From positions 1 to 40,864 of the IMG/VR virus record IMGVR_UViG_3300024263_000002: a DNA stretch of 40,864 nt; one strand, 5' to 3'. The first letter of the stretch is position 1, and each line of letters opens with the position of its first letter. Below, one piece after another: positions 15,361-23,800 of this stretch. The translations under genes were made by a program, and so were the position numbers. This stretch comes from a virus. The notes below the pieces were generated by a model that worked only from the letters and a program-made list of their open reading frames with translations, did no database searches and was not told the DNA's origin.

Positions 15361-17933
15361 CAGAGGTGTTTAGAATCATCGGTAAAAACGATATCCATTT
15401 CGACGCAGGGGCCACCAGCAATTACCTCTTCACCCAAGGTAGGCCTCCCCGCAAGTTGAGTACGGTTCTAACCAGGAAGGAAGTGCTGGCTCTCCTGCCC
15501 CGCTTGCCCCTGGGCGTTAGGCCATTGGCCCTGAAGCACGGCCTATCGGTCATCACTATGGAGTTGAACATCCAGGGAACCGACGATGCCGACATGGAGG
15601 CCAAGGAGCACGCCCTGATTGAGACGTTGGTGGAGACCGACGTGTTCTTCTCCAATGGCGGGACGATGGGCACGAAGGGGGAGTTGCAGATCAAATCGGA
15701 CGGGGCCTCCGAAGTTAGTTTCAAGAGCGTCTTCTTCGGCGTGGTGGACGAATTGGATGCCAGGGATGTTTTGGGGGCGGTGATAAAAGCGCATCGCTTG
15801 GAAGGACTCAGGCTCACCCTTTATTGCGAAGAGAACTGGCGGCCCAGCACCTTCAACCACCTCTTCAACGGCGGCTTCGAATTCTGGGATGGAATTGCCT
15901 ATGGTGGGCCTGTAACAGACGTGGAACCGGATGGGTGGACAGATTTCGAAAGTTTTGCCGCCGGCTCAGGACAAAATGTTAGAGAATCCGCAGCGGGCTA
16001 TTTTCAACAGGGTGTATATTCTTGGAGGATCAATGTCAATGGCATCAACGCTGGTGATTACAAGGGTGCTCGCCAAGATATTCTGCCCCACCTAATACCG
16101 GGAGTAACCTATACCCTTATCGTTTGGATTAGGAACGCCGCCATCACGAATGGAATCCTGAATGTTGGCGCAAGGGGTAGTGTTTCGGGCTGGCATGGGG
16201 CCTTTGGAGTCGGAACCGCGAACCCTGCTTTTACGCGCTATTCAGTCACCTTCATACCACATGTTTTGGATACGTTTTTCCGAATTGAGGGATATATTTC
16301 CGCTTCGTTCAATGGTTGCAGCGGTAGTGTTTTCTTAGACGGCATGATGGTGGTACGGGGCACGCTCGTCCCCGACGACTTCATAGAGTGGCATCCGAAC
16401 CCAGGGATAAGGATAGGGCCGAACCTCCTGTCCAACGCCGACTTTGAGGAGTGGCACGCAGGGACGGTGGATTCGGAGCCGGATTGTTGGATAAATGTTC
16501 ACGTTATCACGGCGGGTACGGGCACAAATAACCGAGAATCCACCGAAGTCTTGCAAGGTTGTTATTCATTGAAAATAGCCGTTAATGCTATCAATAATGG
16601 GGATCGAAAGGGAGTAAGGCAAGACATCCAAGGTAGGCTTGTAGCCGATACAGAATACATTTTTTTGGTCTGGATTAAGAATCCAGCGGTTTCTCTTGGG
16701 TATATTCATCTTAGGGTCACTGGTAGCGTTTCTGGGGATTGGGATGCGTTTTCCGATTTTGCCGCTAATGATGATTTTACAAGATATGCCGTAGCATTCA
16801 CGCCAGCGGCGGGCGATATAGCCGGATTCGTGCGTATCTATGCTGAGATTCGCGCCACCAACAATGGCTGTACGGGCTGGGCCTATATCGACAAGATGAT
16901 GGTCATAGAAGCCTCCGTCTACAACGGCCACAGTTTTGCCCCGGAGGAGTGGACGGGGTGCGGGTGGGTTTGGAACCATTTGGATGGGATATGCGGCCCG
17001 TCTCCACCAGAGAACACTTGCGGCCACGTCAATTATCTCGGTATAGCCGACCTGCGGGGCGACGTGGACGGCAGGGTGCGGATTGAGATGGAATCGCTTT
17101 TCTCTGATACCTATGGCCAAGGGGAGTTGACGGTGGCGAGGAGGACGGACCCTTGCCTGCCTTGCCAATTCGTGCATTTCCTGGAGGCCGAGGATGCCAC
17201 GACGCAATATCAATGGGCGGACGACCATGTTGATAACGACCGTTCTGGCTGCAAAGTTTTATCGAACGGCGGGGTGCAAAATGATGGATATGTCATCTGG
17301 GACTACACGACGCTGGGCTATAATTTGGCTTGTCAGAAGGGGCGATTTCGGGTCTTGGGTGCTCTGTATGCGGAGTATGTTGGCGATGTGGTCGACGACG
17401 ATATCAAATTCAGGCTCACACACGGCCCGGCAGCCTACCAGCAAAGCAGGTGGTTGCAACCGCTTATCGACAAGGTTTGGCATTGGCTGGACTTCGGGGT
17501 CTTCGAAGTGACGGGGCAGTTCTGGGGCGATGAATTGCCCTCGACGCTATACTGGCGGGTCGATTACCAAAAGGCGGCCAATGACATCGTGGAATTTGAT
17601 TTCCTGCTTCTCATACCGGAAGACGAGTCAATGCTTAGGATTCCTCTGGGCGAATACTTCCTTGCAACTAATGAAGACGCTCTCTGGGATGACACCTTCG
17701 ACTTCATCATGGCCATGAAACGAAACGACGCCGATGCCTTCGTGTGGCACCCGCCGATTCAGGCTGAACCCCTGGCCCTTAAGCCGGAGGAGCAGAACCG
17801 TCTTATCTTCGCTATCGGTCATTGGATCTCGGGCACCTTTCAATACAAGGGGTGTTATGTCCATGAAGGCGACGGCGAGCACATGCTTGTGACGCTCAAA
17901 TATCTTCCGCAATTTGTTTCTCCCTTGGAGTAG
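15357..17933 (+). CDS. Distal tail protein with tandem carbohydrate-binding modules
   Basis: 858 residues from TTG 15357 (AGGAGG 8 bases upstream). Residues 1-160 look like a distal tail (Dit) core. Residues about 168-345 and 357-522 are two homologous CBM4/9-like modules, each opening NGGFEFWDG or NADFEEWHAG and sharing a 'YSWRINVN...KGARQDI' pattern. A third possible jelly roll at about 605-760 begins FLEAEDATTQYQWADD, like CBM6/35. It ends with a Dit-like beta part. Likely a host-glycan-binding baseplate component. Translationally coupled to the HNH gene by overlap. Confidence 0.72.
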   Translation: MTEVFRIIGKNDIHFDAGATSNYLFTQGRPPRKLSTVLTRKEVLALLPRLPLGVRPLALKHGLSVITMELNIQGTDDADMEAKEHALIETLVETDVFFSNGGTMGTKGELQIKSDGASEVSFKSVFFGVVDELDARDVLGAVIKAHRLEGLRLTLYCEENWRPSTFNHLFNGGFEFWDGIAYGGPVTDVEPDGWTDFESFAAGSGQNVRESAAGYFQQGVYSWRINVNGINAGDYKGARQDILPHLIPGVTYTLIVWIRNAAITNGILNVGARGSVSGWHGAFGVGTANPAFTRYSVTFIPHVLDTFFRIEGYISASFNGCSGSVFLDGMMVVRGTLVPDDFIEWHPNPGIRIGPNLLSNADFEEWHAGTVDSEPDCWINVHVITAGTGTNNRESTEVLQGCYSLKIAVNAINNGDRKGVRQDIQGRLVADTEYIFLVWIKNPAVSLGYIHLRVTGSVSGDWDAFSDFAANDDFTRYAVAFTPAAGDIAGFVRIYAEIRATNNGCTGWAYIDKMMVIEASVYNGHSFAPEEWTGCGWVWNHLDGICGPSPPENTCGHVNYLGIADLRGDVDGRVRIEMESLFSDTYGQGELTVARRTDPCLPCQFVHFLEAEDATTQYQWADDHVDNDRSGCKVLSNGGVQNDGYVIWDYTTLGYNLACQKGRFRVLGALYAEYVGDVVDDDIKFRLTHGPAAYQQSRWLQPLIDKVWHWLDFGVFEVTGQFWGDELPSTLYWRVDYQKAANDIVEFDFLLLIPEDESMLRIPLGEYFLATNEDALWDDTFDFIMAMKRNDADAFVWHPPIQAEPLALKPEEQNRLIFAIGHWISGTFQYKGCYVHEGDGEHMLVTLKYLPQFVSPLE

Positions 17934-17937
17934 CCCG

Positions 17938-20205
17938 ATGTTGCCCTTGGTTATCGAGATTACCGACCAGAACGGGATACAATGGCGCCCCCCCTTCCGC
18001 AACCTCCGCTTTACCAAAACTTTCTATGGCGGTGAAGACCTGTTGATGGTATTCGTATTGGACAGGGCGGGTGATCTTGATTACCCCGACGTGGCTTATG
18101 GGAACGATGTAATCTTGCGGAACGGTTTGGCCCCACGCTTCGCCGGGGAGATCCGCCAGATAGAAAGTGACCTGGAAACCGTCACGGTCAAAGTCCTGGG
18201 CCGCTTCGTCTATCTCGATGATTATGGCTATGAGGGGATGGGCAAACTGTGGTGTGATTCGAGGTATGGAAGGTGGAAGCCGATAACCGATGCCGATTTG
18301 GCTAACCATACGCCAGAAAAGTATCTAATGGACGCCCAAAACCGAGTTTATATTGCCGTGAGGAAGGATGAGGATTACGGTAATAATATTGATATGGGTG
18401 CCTATTACTACTGGTGTCCCTATGACAACATCGAGCGGGTGAGTTTTGACTATGATGCAAAGGTGTGGGATGCGGGGCAGGGGGCCAACTGGATATTCGA
18501 ACTGATCTCTGCCGATGCGGCTTTCGGGGCGCAGAACGTGGAATGGACGATGGGGGGCGGTGGCGCACTTCCTGCACAGGACGCTAGCGGGGTAAAGGAC
18601 GTGACCCTGGACACTCCCCGTCCATTGATAATGTTCCGGTTGCGCCATCCGTGGGCAATTTGGAGCCCCGCTCTTACTGCTCAACAGAGAGCAATCATTA
18701 CCAACCTCCGCCTCTGGGGCGAGAACGGCCCCCTCAGCAAAGCCATCGAATCCCCCTCCGTCTTTCACGTTGCCGAGGACATCATCGGGCAAGTCCAGGC
18801 CGCCACATCCATCTCCGCTGACGAAGAGAGGGTGCAGGAATCGCTCTTTGTGCGGGATACTTTCACGGATACTCCTGGAACGCTGCTTACCGCGCATACT
18901 CCAGATATAAACAAGCAAAGAGGGCTGTGGAACGAGGCGGTGGGCAATTGGGACATTCAGGGCAATGAAGCCAGATGCTTTACTGCTGGAGGGGTTGCCA
19001 TAATTAATGCGGGGATTGTGGATGGAATCGTCTGCGTTGATACCACCACCGTTGTTACGGGTCTACAATCAGAAGCGATTGTCTTTCGCTACCAGGATAT
19101 AAATAATTACTGGCAATGGATGTTGAGGCCGGACACCGGACAGGTTTTCCTTGGCTATTACCAAGCGGCGGGATGGAATACGGTTTGGTCGTCCGATATA
19201 GGCATCCAAGAAGGCTATACTTATAACCTGATGGTCAAACTCCGGGGCGATAGGATAGATTGCTATGTTGGCGGGATATGGCGATATGGGACGAACAATG
19301 CCCTGTTCCAAACCGAAACCGAGCATGGGATAAGTTCTGGGGCTATGGCTAATCTGACATTCGACAACTTCGAGGTCTTCCAAGCGCTTCCGATATGGCC
19401 TCTTTTCTATGAAAGGGATGAATCCTGCCACAAAGCGTTAAAAGGTATGGTTTCCTACGGCGATTGGGACTTCCGAACCTTGGGTTGGGGGGTAGAGCCG
19501 GGGGGCAACAGATTATACCTGAAACGGGCCGACCGTTCCAAAGTACGCTATATAGTACCTCCACACCATGCTTCCAGGTTATCCGCCAAGGGGCAAACCG
19601 ACAAGGAGTTCGTCACCGAGGCTTGGGGCAAGTACATCGACGAGGACGGCGTGGAACGGTGGACGGAGAAGTATTACGCCCATATCACGCCGACGGGGAT
19701 TGTGGCGAATACGACACCTCCCGTAGCCGGTGATTCTTCCGCCCAGACCGTATATGGAATTCAAAGAGAAAGGACGATCAACTTTGGGAGAGAGGATGCG
19801 ATTCTCGCGGTCGAATATTTGCGGCAATATTTAGAAGAGCACGCCCATCCGCAGGTCAAATCCTCGTTCGAGATATTCGGCCCGGTGCAAGACCGTTTCA
19901 AGGGCGGGGCCTGGATTCAGCCCTACGAATTGGAGATGGGCTACGTGGTACAGATACCCTACTTCCGGGCGGTGGAAGTGGACAGCGTGGCGGGCAGCGA
20001 TATCAGATGGGATGTGGGAGGGGGATCGGACACGACTTTCCTCCTGGTGGCTATGCAGTACGACGTTGAGAAGGGAAGGGCGAGATTGATCCCAGAAGGG
20101 GATTTAGAAGAACTGGAACGGTTGATGAAATATAGCAGAGAATTCGAACGGGGACAGGAAAGGCAATTGAAAGAAAAGAGAGCCGAGGCATCATTCAAGG
20201 GATAG
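17938..20205 (+). CDS. Tail hub / tail-associated protein with inserted LamG-like domain
   Basis: 755 residues from ATG 17938 (GGAG 8 bases upstream; an in-frame TTG at 17914 is less likely). N-terminal about 290 residues resemble a siphovirus tail protein next to Dit. Residues about 305-483 are a LamG-like sandwich starting FVRDTFTDTPGTLLTAH and ending LTFDNFEVFQ, matching the domain of the connector at 9626. The rest (YVVQIPYFRAVEVDSV, YDVEKGRARLIPEG) resembles hub C-termini. Role inferred from order; glycan binding inferred from fold. Confidence 0.65.
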   Translation: MLPLVIEITDQNGIQWRPPFRNLRFTKTFYGGEDLLMVFVLDRAGDLDYPDVAYGNDVILRNGLAPRFAGEIRQIESDLETVTVKVLGRFVYLDDYGYEGMGKLWCDSRYGRWKPITDADLANHTPEKYLMDAQNRVYIAVRKDEDYGNNIDMGAYYYWCPYDNIERVSFDYDAKVWDAGQGANWIFELISADAAFGAQNVEWTMGGGGALPAQDASGVKDVTLDTPRPLIMFRLRHPWAIWSPALTAQQRAIITNLRLWGENGPLSKAIESPSVFHVAEDIIGQVQAATSISADEERVQESLFVRDTFTDTPGTLLTAHTPDINKQRGLWNEAVGNWDIQGNEARCFTAGGVAIINAGIVDGIVCVDTTTVVTGLQSEAIVFRYQDINNYWQWMLRPDTGQVFLGYYQAAGWNTVWSSDIGIQEGYTYNLMVKLRGDRIDCYVGGIWRYGTNNALFQTETEHGISSGAMANLTFDNFEVFQALPIWPLFYERDESCHKALKGMVSYGDWDFRTLGWGVEPGGNRLYLKRADRSKVRYIVPPHHASRLSAKGQTDKEFVTEAWGKYIDEDGVERWTEKYYAHITPTGIVANTTPPVAGDSSAQTVYGIQRERTINFGREDAILAVEYLRQYLEEHAHPQVKSSFEIFGPVQDRFKGGAWIQPYELEMGYVVQIPYFRAVEVDSVAGSDIRWDVGGGSDTTFLLVAMQYDVEKGRARLIPEGDLEELERLMKYSREFERGQERQLKEKRAEASFKG

Positions 20206-20217
20206 ACGAGTTAGGGG

Positions 20218-20349
20218 TCACGGGCCCGGTACGATTGTTATGGTTATCTGGACTTCAGGTTGGCTGGTGGGGATGGCCGGAAGATGAAGAAGAAAGAAGG
20301 CCATCAGAAAGGCTAGAAGCAGTTTTACGATTCTAGGAATGGGATACAT
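20218..20349 (-). CDS. Minus-strand membrane peptide, 43 aa
   Basis: Only convincing gene on the minus strand. MYPIPRIVKLLLAFLMAFFL begins a single membrane segment followed by a short polar tail ending VPGP. GGGAGGAAAG lies directly before the ATG on that strand, and an extended -10 (TGGTATAGT) is 18 bases further up. It fills the gap between the tail and lysis genes. No family recognised; a regulatory or lysis-related role is possible. Confidence 0.55.
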   Translation of the reverse strand: MYPIPRIVKLLLAFLMAFFLLHLPAIPTSQPEVQITITIVPGP

Positions 20350-20367
20350 CTTTCCTCCCTTGTCTCT

Positions 20368-20376
20368 ACTATACCA
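20368..20376 (-). promoter_or_regulatory. Extended -10 element, minus strand
   Basis: TGG followed by TATAGT on the minus strand (TATAGT = 20373 down to 20368). No clear -35. Shares TGTGGTATA with the early promoter at 22588. Confidence 0.4.
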
Positions 20377-20396
20377 CAGTTTTAGAAGGAGGGCGT

Positions 20397-20636
20397 ATGA
20401 CAACCCTAGATTATCTCAAAGTGTTCAGCGAGTTGGGAGCGGTAGGCGTGCTTGGGGCAGTAGTCTATCTTTTCGTCAAGGGCAAGATCGTGAGCGAGCA
20501 CTCTGTCAAGAAACTCATGGCGGCTCAGGCCAACCATATCGGTGACCTCAGAGATGACATCAAGGCCAAGATGAACGAGATGATCAGCCTGCTCAAAGAG
20601 ATTCGCGACAACGGAGCCATGAATAGCAAGAAATGA
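20397..20636 (+). CDS. Holin-like / XhlA-type membrane protein
   Basis: 79 residues: one membrane segment (about 12-30, LGAVGVLGAVVYLFVKGK) and a C-terminal coiled coil (LRDDIKAKMNEMISLLKEIR). AGAAGGAGGG upstream. Size, topology and place before the endolysin fit a lysis accessory protein of the XhlA/BhlA kind; no diagnostic motif. Confidence 0.6.
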   Translation: MTTLDYLKVFSELGAVGVLGAVVYLFVKGKIVSEHSVKKLMAAQANHIGDLRDDIKAKMNEMISLLKEIRDNGAMNSKK

Positions 20637-20645
20637 CGGGGGCAG

Positions 20646-22037
20646 ATGAGCAAATTAGGTCTCCATGTACATTGTTGGAATAATAGAATTCTGGACTACT
20701 GCAAGAACGTAGGGGCGGCAGTCATCAAGAGCCTCGATCACAACGACATCATGGTGAACGAGGTCAAACGGGCACAGCCCAAGACTCTCTTGGTGGCTCG
20801 GTTATGGGTGCCTCATCAGCCACTAGACGACCCGATCAAGAACGCCCGGGACTTCACCGATCTTTTGTTGTTGCATATAGACGGCTGCCACTATGACGCA
20901 GCCGAAGGATACAATGAGTGGGATGGGGACCTGGCCTATCACGGGGGCGGGCCAGAGGGCTTGGAGATATTCAAGAGGTATGGCGACTTCGAGGCGGAAC
21001 GCAGTCGGATACTCCACAGGGAGGGACTACTCTCCGTTGTCGGCGGTTGCTCAGTGGGGACACCGCCGGAGCATTGGTTCTCTCATTTTCTACCCGCATT
21101 GCAGGAAGGCGACTTCCTGCACCTGCATGAATATAGTGCACCTCGGATGTGGGATGCCGTAAACTGGCATTGTTTGAAATACCGCCATGTTTACGACTAC
21201 CTTAAGGAGAACCATCTCCCTATGCTTCCCTTCATCATCTCTGAGTGTGGCATAGATGGAGGGGTTTGTGGAAGGGGAAAGGAAGGGTGGCGGAAGTTCA
21301 CCTTTGCTGGTCATTACATGGAACAGTGGAAGTGGATGGATGCAGAGTGGATGAAGGATTGGTACATCGTAGGGGGTTGCGCCTTTGACTGTGGGCCCGT
21401 ACCCGGTATGGGCTGGCAGTCATTCAAGATGGACCCGGAGATGCTAGACCTGTGGGCTCCCTATGTGCGGGGACAAGGGGTTTCGTATTGGGAGCCAAAG
21501 GAGGAACCGATGGACGGTTGGAAGAACGTACCCCCCGAAATAGCGCGGTGGAAACAATTGGTCGGAAAGATAACGAGTGAACACCATGTACCAATACCCG
21601 ATTACCAAGGCGTTCCCGTGTCTCCCGCCAAAGCCATCGCTTGCCTCATTATGAGGGAAAGTAGGGGTGATCCAGACATCGTGAACCCGGATTCGGGAGC
21701 GACGGGGTTGATGCAGATTATGCCCTTCCACTTTGAAGAGGGGCAGAACCCCTGTGACCCCGAGTGGAACATCAGAAAGGGGTTCTCGATCTTCGAGGAC
21801 AAAATAACCAAGGCCAAGGATCTATACAGAGCCTTGTTTTGGTACAGCGGAAAAGCAGACCGGCTAGAGGCTCCATTCATCGAAGACTATTGGGAGCCCT
21901 TTGTCGCTTGGTACAAGGAGTTCTGGGCAGTCGCCTTGGACGCAGAAGAGGAGGTGAACTACGAGAAGAAGTACAGGGATTTGCGGAACGGGGCGGTGGC
22001 CGCGATAACCACGTTGCAGGCGGTACTGGATGCGTAA
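20646..22037 (+). CDS. Endolysin: clan GH-A-like glycosidase plus SLT lytic transglycosylase
   Basis: 463 residues with two domains. Residues 1-290 look like a TIM-barrel glycosidase of the GH-A type, with putative acid/base Glu in GYNEWDG and nucleophile Glu in IISECGIDGG. Residues about 320-410 are a soluble lytic transglycosylase fold: catalytic Glu in IMRESRGDPD, then GATGLMQIMP and the closing ALFWYSG. A short C-terminal helix follows. Likely cuts the host wall at lysis, though a tail-borne role is possible. No signal peptide, so release would depend on the nearby holin-like proteins. Confidence 0.8.
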   Translation: MSKLGLHVHCWNNRILDYCKNVGAAVIKSLDHNDIMVNEVKRAQPKTLLVARLWVPHQPLDDPIKNARDFTDLLLLHIDGCHYDAAEGYNEWDGDLAYHGGGPEGLEIFKRYGDFEAERSRILHREGLLSVVGGCSVGTPPEHWFSHFLPALQEGDFLHLHEYSAPRMWDAVNWHCLKYRHVYDYLKENHLPMLPFIISECGIDGGVCGRGKEGWRKFTFAGHYMEQWKWMDAEWMKDWYIVGGCAFDCGPVPGMGWQSFKMDPEMLDLWAPYVRGQGVSYWEPKEEPMDGWKNVPPEIARWKQLVGKITSEHHVPIPDYQGVPVSPAKAIACLIMRESRGDPDIVNPDSGATGLMQIMPFHFEEGQNPCDPEWNIRKGFSIFEDKITKAKDLYRALFWYSGKADRLEAPFIEDYWEPFVAWYKEFWAVALDAEEEVNYEKKYRDLRNGAVAAITTLQAVLDA

Positions 22038-22122
22038 GATCATACTCGCGTTGTCACTTTTGGTTTTTCTAGTGGCTATCTACTGGCTGCTCTGCGGAGC
22101 GCTACATTGGGAATTTCTATAG
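22030..22122 (+). CDS. Small membrane peptide of the lysis module, 30 aa
   Basis: ATG overlaps the endolysin stop. MRKIILALSLLVFLVAIYWL is one membrane helix with a positive start, followed by CGALHWEFL. Possibly a holin partner or antiholin; no family recognised. Confidence 0.5.
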   Translation: MRKIILALSLLVFLVAIYWLLCGALHWEFL

Positions 22123-22139
22123 AAAGGAGGTGATGCCTA

Positions 22140-22193
22140 GTGGAGGACCGGTATACTGTCCCCTATATGCAATCCTGTGACGAAAGGAGGTGA
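22140..22193 (+). CDS. Mini-ORF, 17 aa, possible leader peptide
   Basis: GTG start 6 bases after a perfect AAAGGAGGTG (22124-22133). VEDRYTVPYMQSCDERR ends in a TGA that is part of the next gene's AAAGGAGGTGA. The arrangement would make its translation affect the holin-like gene. Weak as a protein-coding call. Confidence 0.3.
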   Translation: MEDRYTVPYMQSCDERR

Positions 22194-22199
22194 GAAAAG

Positions 22200-22508
22200 A
22201 TGGAGGCATTAGCAGCGGCGGTTCTCATAGCGGTCTTCGGGGAGCGAGTCATCGAATACTTCGTCGTTCCCCTGTTCGAAAAGGTGGGCTGGGACAAAGC
22301 GTACCTGCTCTATGTGGGCGCGTTGCCCGGTTTCATCCTGTCCGTGGCCGCAAGGATTGACCTCTTTGCGATGCTGGGCGTGGCCCTGCCCTACTATCTA
22401 GGCGTTATCGCTACTGGCCTAGCGGTGGGCGGAGGGGCCAACCTGATCCACGACATATTTGACCAGAACATCGAATACCTCACCGCAGACATCATCGAAA
22501 GCGAATAA
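22200..22508 (+). CDS. Holin-like membrane protein
   Basis: 102 residues with about three membrane segments (3-25, 34-52, 57-85), including VGALPGFILSVAARIDLF, and an acidic C-terminus (EYLTADIIESE). Perfect AAAGGAGGTGA upstream. Last gene of the lysis block. Size and topology fit a holin; no family-specific motif seen. Confidence 0.62.
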   Translation: MEALAAAVLIAVFGERVIEYFVVPLFEKVGWDKAYLLYVGALPGFILSVAARIDLFAMLGVALPYYLGVIATGLAVGGGANLIHDIFDQNIEYLTADIIESE

Positions 22509-22531
22509 CCATCCCACCATCTTCCTGCATA

Positions 22532-22566
22532 GAGCCAGGGGCGTTCTTCCTCCGCGTCCCTGGCTC
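22532..22566 (+). terminator. Terminator-like hairpin closing the late region
   Basis: 9-bp stem GAGCCAGGG (22532-22540) with CCCTGGCTC (22558-22566), with an inner GCG/CGC pair in the loop. Followed by AAATCTTT, a weak T-tract. Placed exactly at the end of the structural and lysis genes and just before a strong promoter. Confidence 0.65.
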
Positions 22567-22587
22567 AAATCTTTAAGGTTCAAACCC

Positions 22588-22615
22588 TTGACAAGTGTTT
22601 ACTTTGTGGTATAAT
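22588..22615 (+). promoter_or_regulatory. Consensus sigma70-type promoter for the early region
   Basis: TTGACA (22588-22593), 16-base spacer, TATAAT (22610-22615), with TGTGG before the -10. The ATG of the next gene begins 10 bases after the -10, so the transcript would be leaderless or nearly so. Confidence 0.8.
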
Positions 22616-22624
22616 ACTTATAGT

Positions 22625-22783
22625 ATGGTTGAGCAAGAGAACCCCGAAGTAATCAGCCTTCAAGGATACAGATGTCTACGATGTGGGCATACCTGGGTCC
22701 CCCGGATGAAGATCAGGCCCAAGGTGTGCCCTCGTTGCAAGAACCCCTATTGGGATAGGGAACGAAAGACCAGGGATAGGTAG
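22625..22783 (+). CDS. Zinc-ribbon protein, first early gene, 52 aa
   Basis: MVEQENPEVISLQGYRCLRC continues with two CxxC pairs (CLRC and CPRC), a rubredoxin-like zinc ribbon of the kind seen in small nucleic-acid-binding proteins. Start ATG 22625 lies 2-4 bases from the predicted transcription start, with no ribosome site. Likely an early regulator; target unknown. Confidence 0.65.
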   Translation: MVEQENPEVISLQGYRCLRCGHTWVPRMKIRPKVCPRCKNPYWDRERKTRDR

Positions 22784-22854
22784 AGTGCTTTACATAAGTC
22801 GCATAAGATTTATAGTGTGAAGTTTATCCCCCTACCCCACCACAAGGAGAGGAA

Positions 22855-23043
22855 GTGATTTACACAGAAGAACGGTGGGCCCCGGCATTACTCAATTACG
22901 TCTGCTATGAATGCTTTTCCGGACTTGTTCTCGACACCGATGGCCCTGTTTGCCCATTTCACGGCAACACGATGTGGTTACGTAAAGACCGCAGAAACCT
23001 CTTCGCCGGGATTCGGGCGAAATTGATGAGGGTGGTGAAATGA
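22855..23043 (+). CDS. Small cysteine-containing protein, 62 aa
   Basis: GTG start with AAGGAGAGGAA upstream. CYEC and CPFHG form a CxxC...CxxH-like zinc site, followed by a basic C-terminus (RKDRRNLFAGIRAKLMR). Overlaps the next gene by 4 bases (ATGA). Function unknown; nucleic-acid binding is plausible. Confidence 0.6.
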   Translation: MIYTEERWAPALLNYVCYECFSGLVLDTDGPVCPFHGNTMWLRKDRRNLFAGIRAKLMRVVK

Positions 23044-23564
23044 TAACAGAGGAGTTGATACAGAAATTAGGCAAAATCGTATATGACCTTGATAACATTA
23101 ACCTCGATTTTCCTAAAGGCAAGGCAATCGAGAAAGCCATCACCCTTATCCTCTCCGCCGTCCGCGATGGGCTAGATATACCTGCGGAGGCGAGGCGTAC
23201 TTGGTTCGACGAAGGGTTGGGAATCGTGGGGCGGAGCGAGCCATTGAAGGCTTATCAGGCCCTAAAAGTTCTACTTTTTAATACTGTAGATATTGACCCC
23301 GAAGACGATGTAATTCTTATCGCCCTTCGCATCAAGCCCCTCTATGAGCGAGAGCACTTTTGCAAGGTCTGTGGCCGGGTGACGATACACAAATATATTG
23401 GGCCCCAACTGGACAAGAACTTGGAAGTCGCCCTTCATCTGTGGAATTGTACCGAGTGCAAAGCCATGATCTCTTTGGATGCGCCGGAGGACATGGCCTT
23501 GCGTTGTTTCAGGAGGGAAACCCGCCGGACCAGGCAGAGGCGGGCCGCCAGAAGATACGGATAG
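23040..23564 (+). CDS. Early-region protein with C-terminal zinc ribbon, 174 aa
   Basis: Helical N-terminal half (LIQKLGKIVYDLDNINLDFP, KAIEKAITLILSAVRDGL), then a zinc ribbon with CKVCGRVTIH and CTECK, and a basic tail (RRETRRTRQRRAARRYG). No family recognised. The basic tail suggests nucleic-acid binding. Confidence 0.6.
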   Translation: MITEELIQKLGKIVYDLDNINLDFPKGKAIEKAITLILSAVRDGLDIPAEARRTWFDEGLGIVGRSEPLKAYQALKVLLFNTVDIDPEDDVILIALRIKPLYEREHFCKVCGRVTIHKYIGPQLDKNLEVALHLWNCTECKAMISLDAPEDMALRCFRRETRRTRQRRAARRYG

Positions 23565-23578
23565 AAAAGGAGGGGAAG

Positions 23579-23800
23579 ATGAGATTAGAAGGCACGCTTG
23601 AGAATATTCGGCTCCACTTAAAAAGCATCGAAAAGTGTAGGCGCAAGGCTCGTCAGGATGCCATTATGTATTCGAACCAAGGAAGCGCCCTTTTGGAAGG
23701 GTGGGAACATGGAAGGGCTATAGGGCTCTATGCCGGGAAGGTTCGGATGGGTTACGTATATAGGTCGTTACGACGATTAGAAGCGAGGGAAGATGACTAG
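23579..23800 (+). CDS. Small basic protein, 73 aa
   Basis: ATG preceded by AAAAGGAGGGG. MRLEGTLENIRLHLKSIEKC is helical and charged, ending LRRLEAREDD. Overlaps the Gp157 gene by 8 bases. No family recognised. Confidence 0.55.
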   Translation: MRLEGTLENIRLHLKSIEKCRRKARQDAIMYSNQGSALLEGWEHGRAIGLYAGKVRMGYVYRSLRRLEAREDD

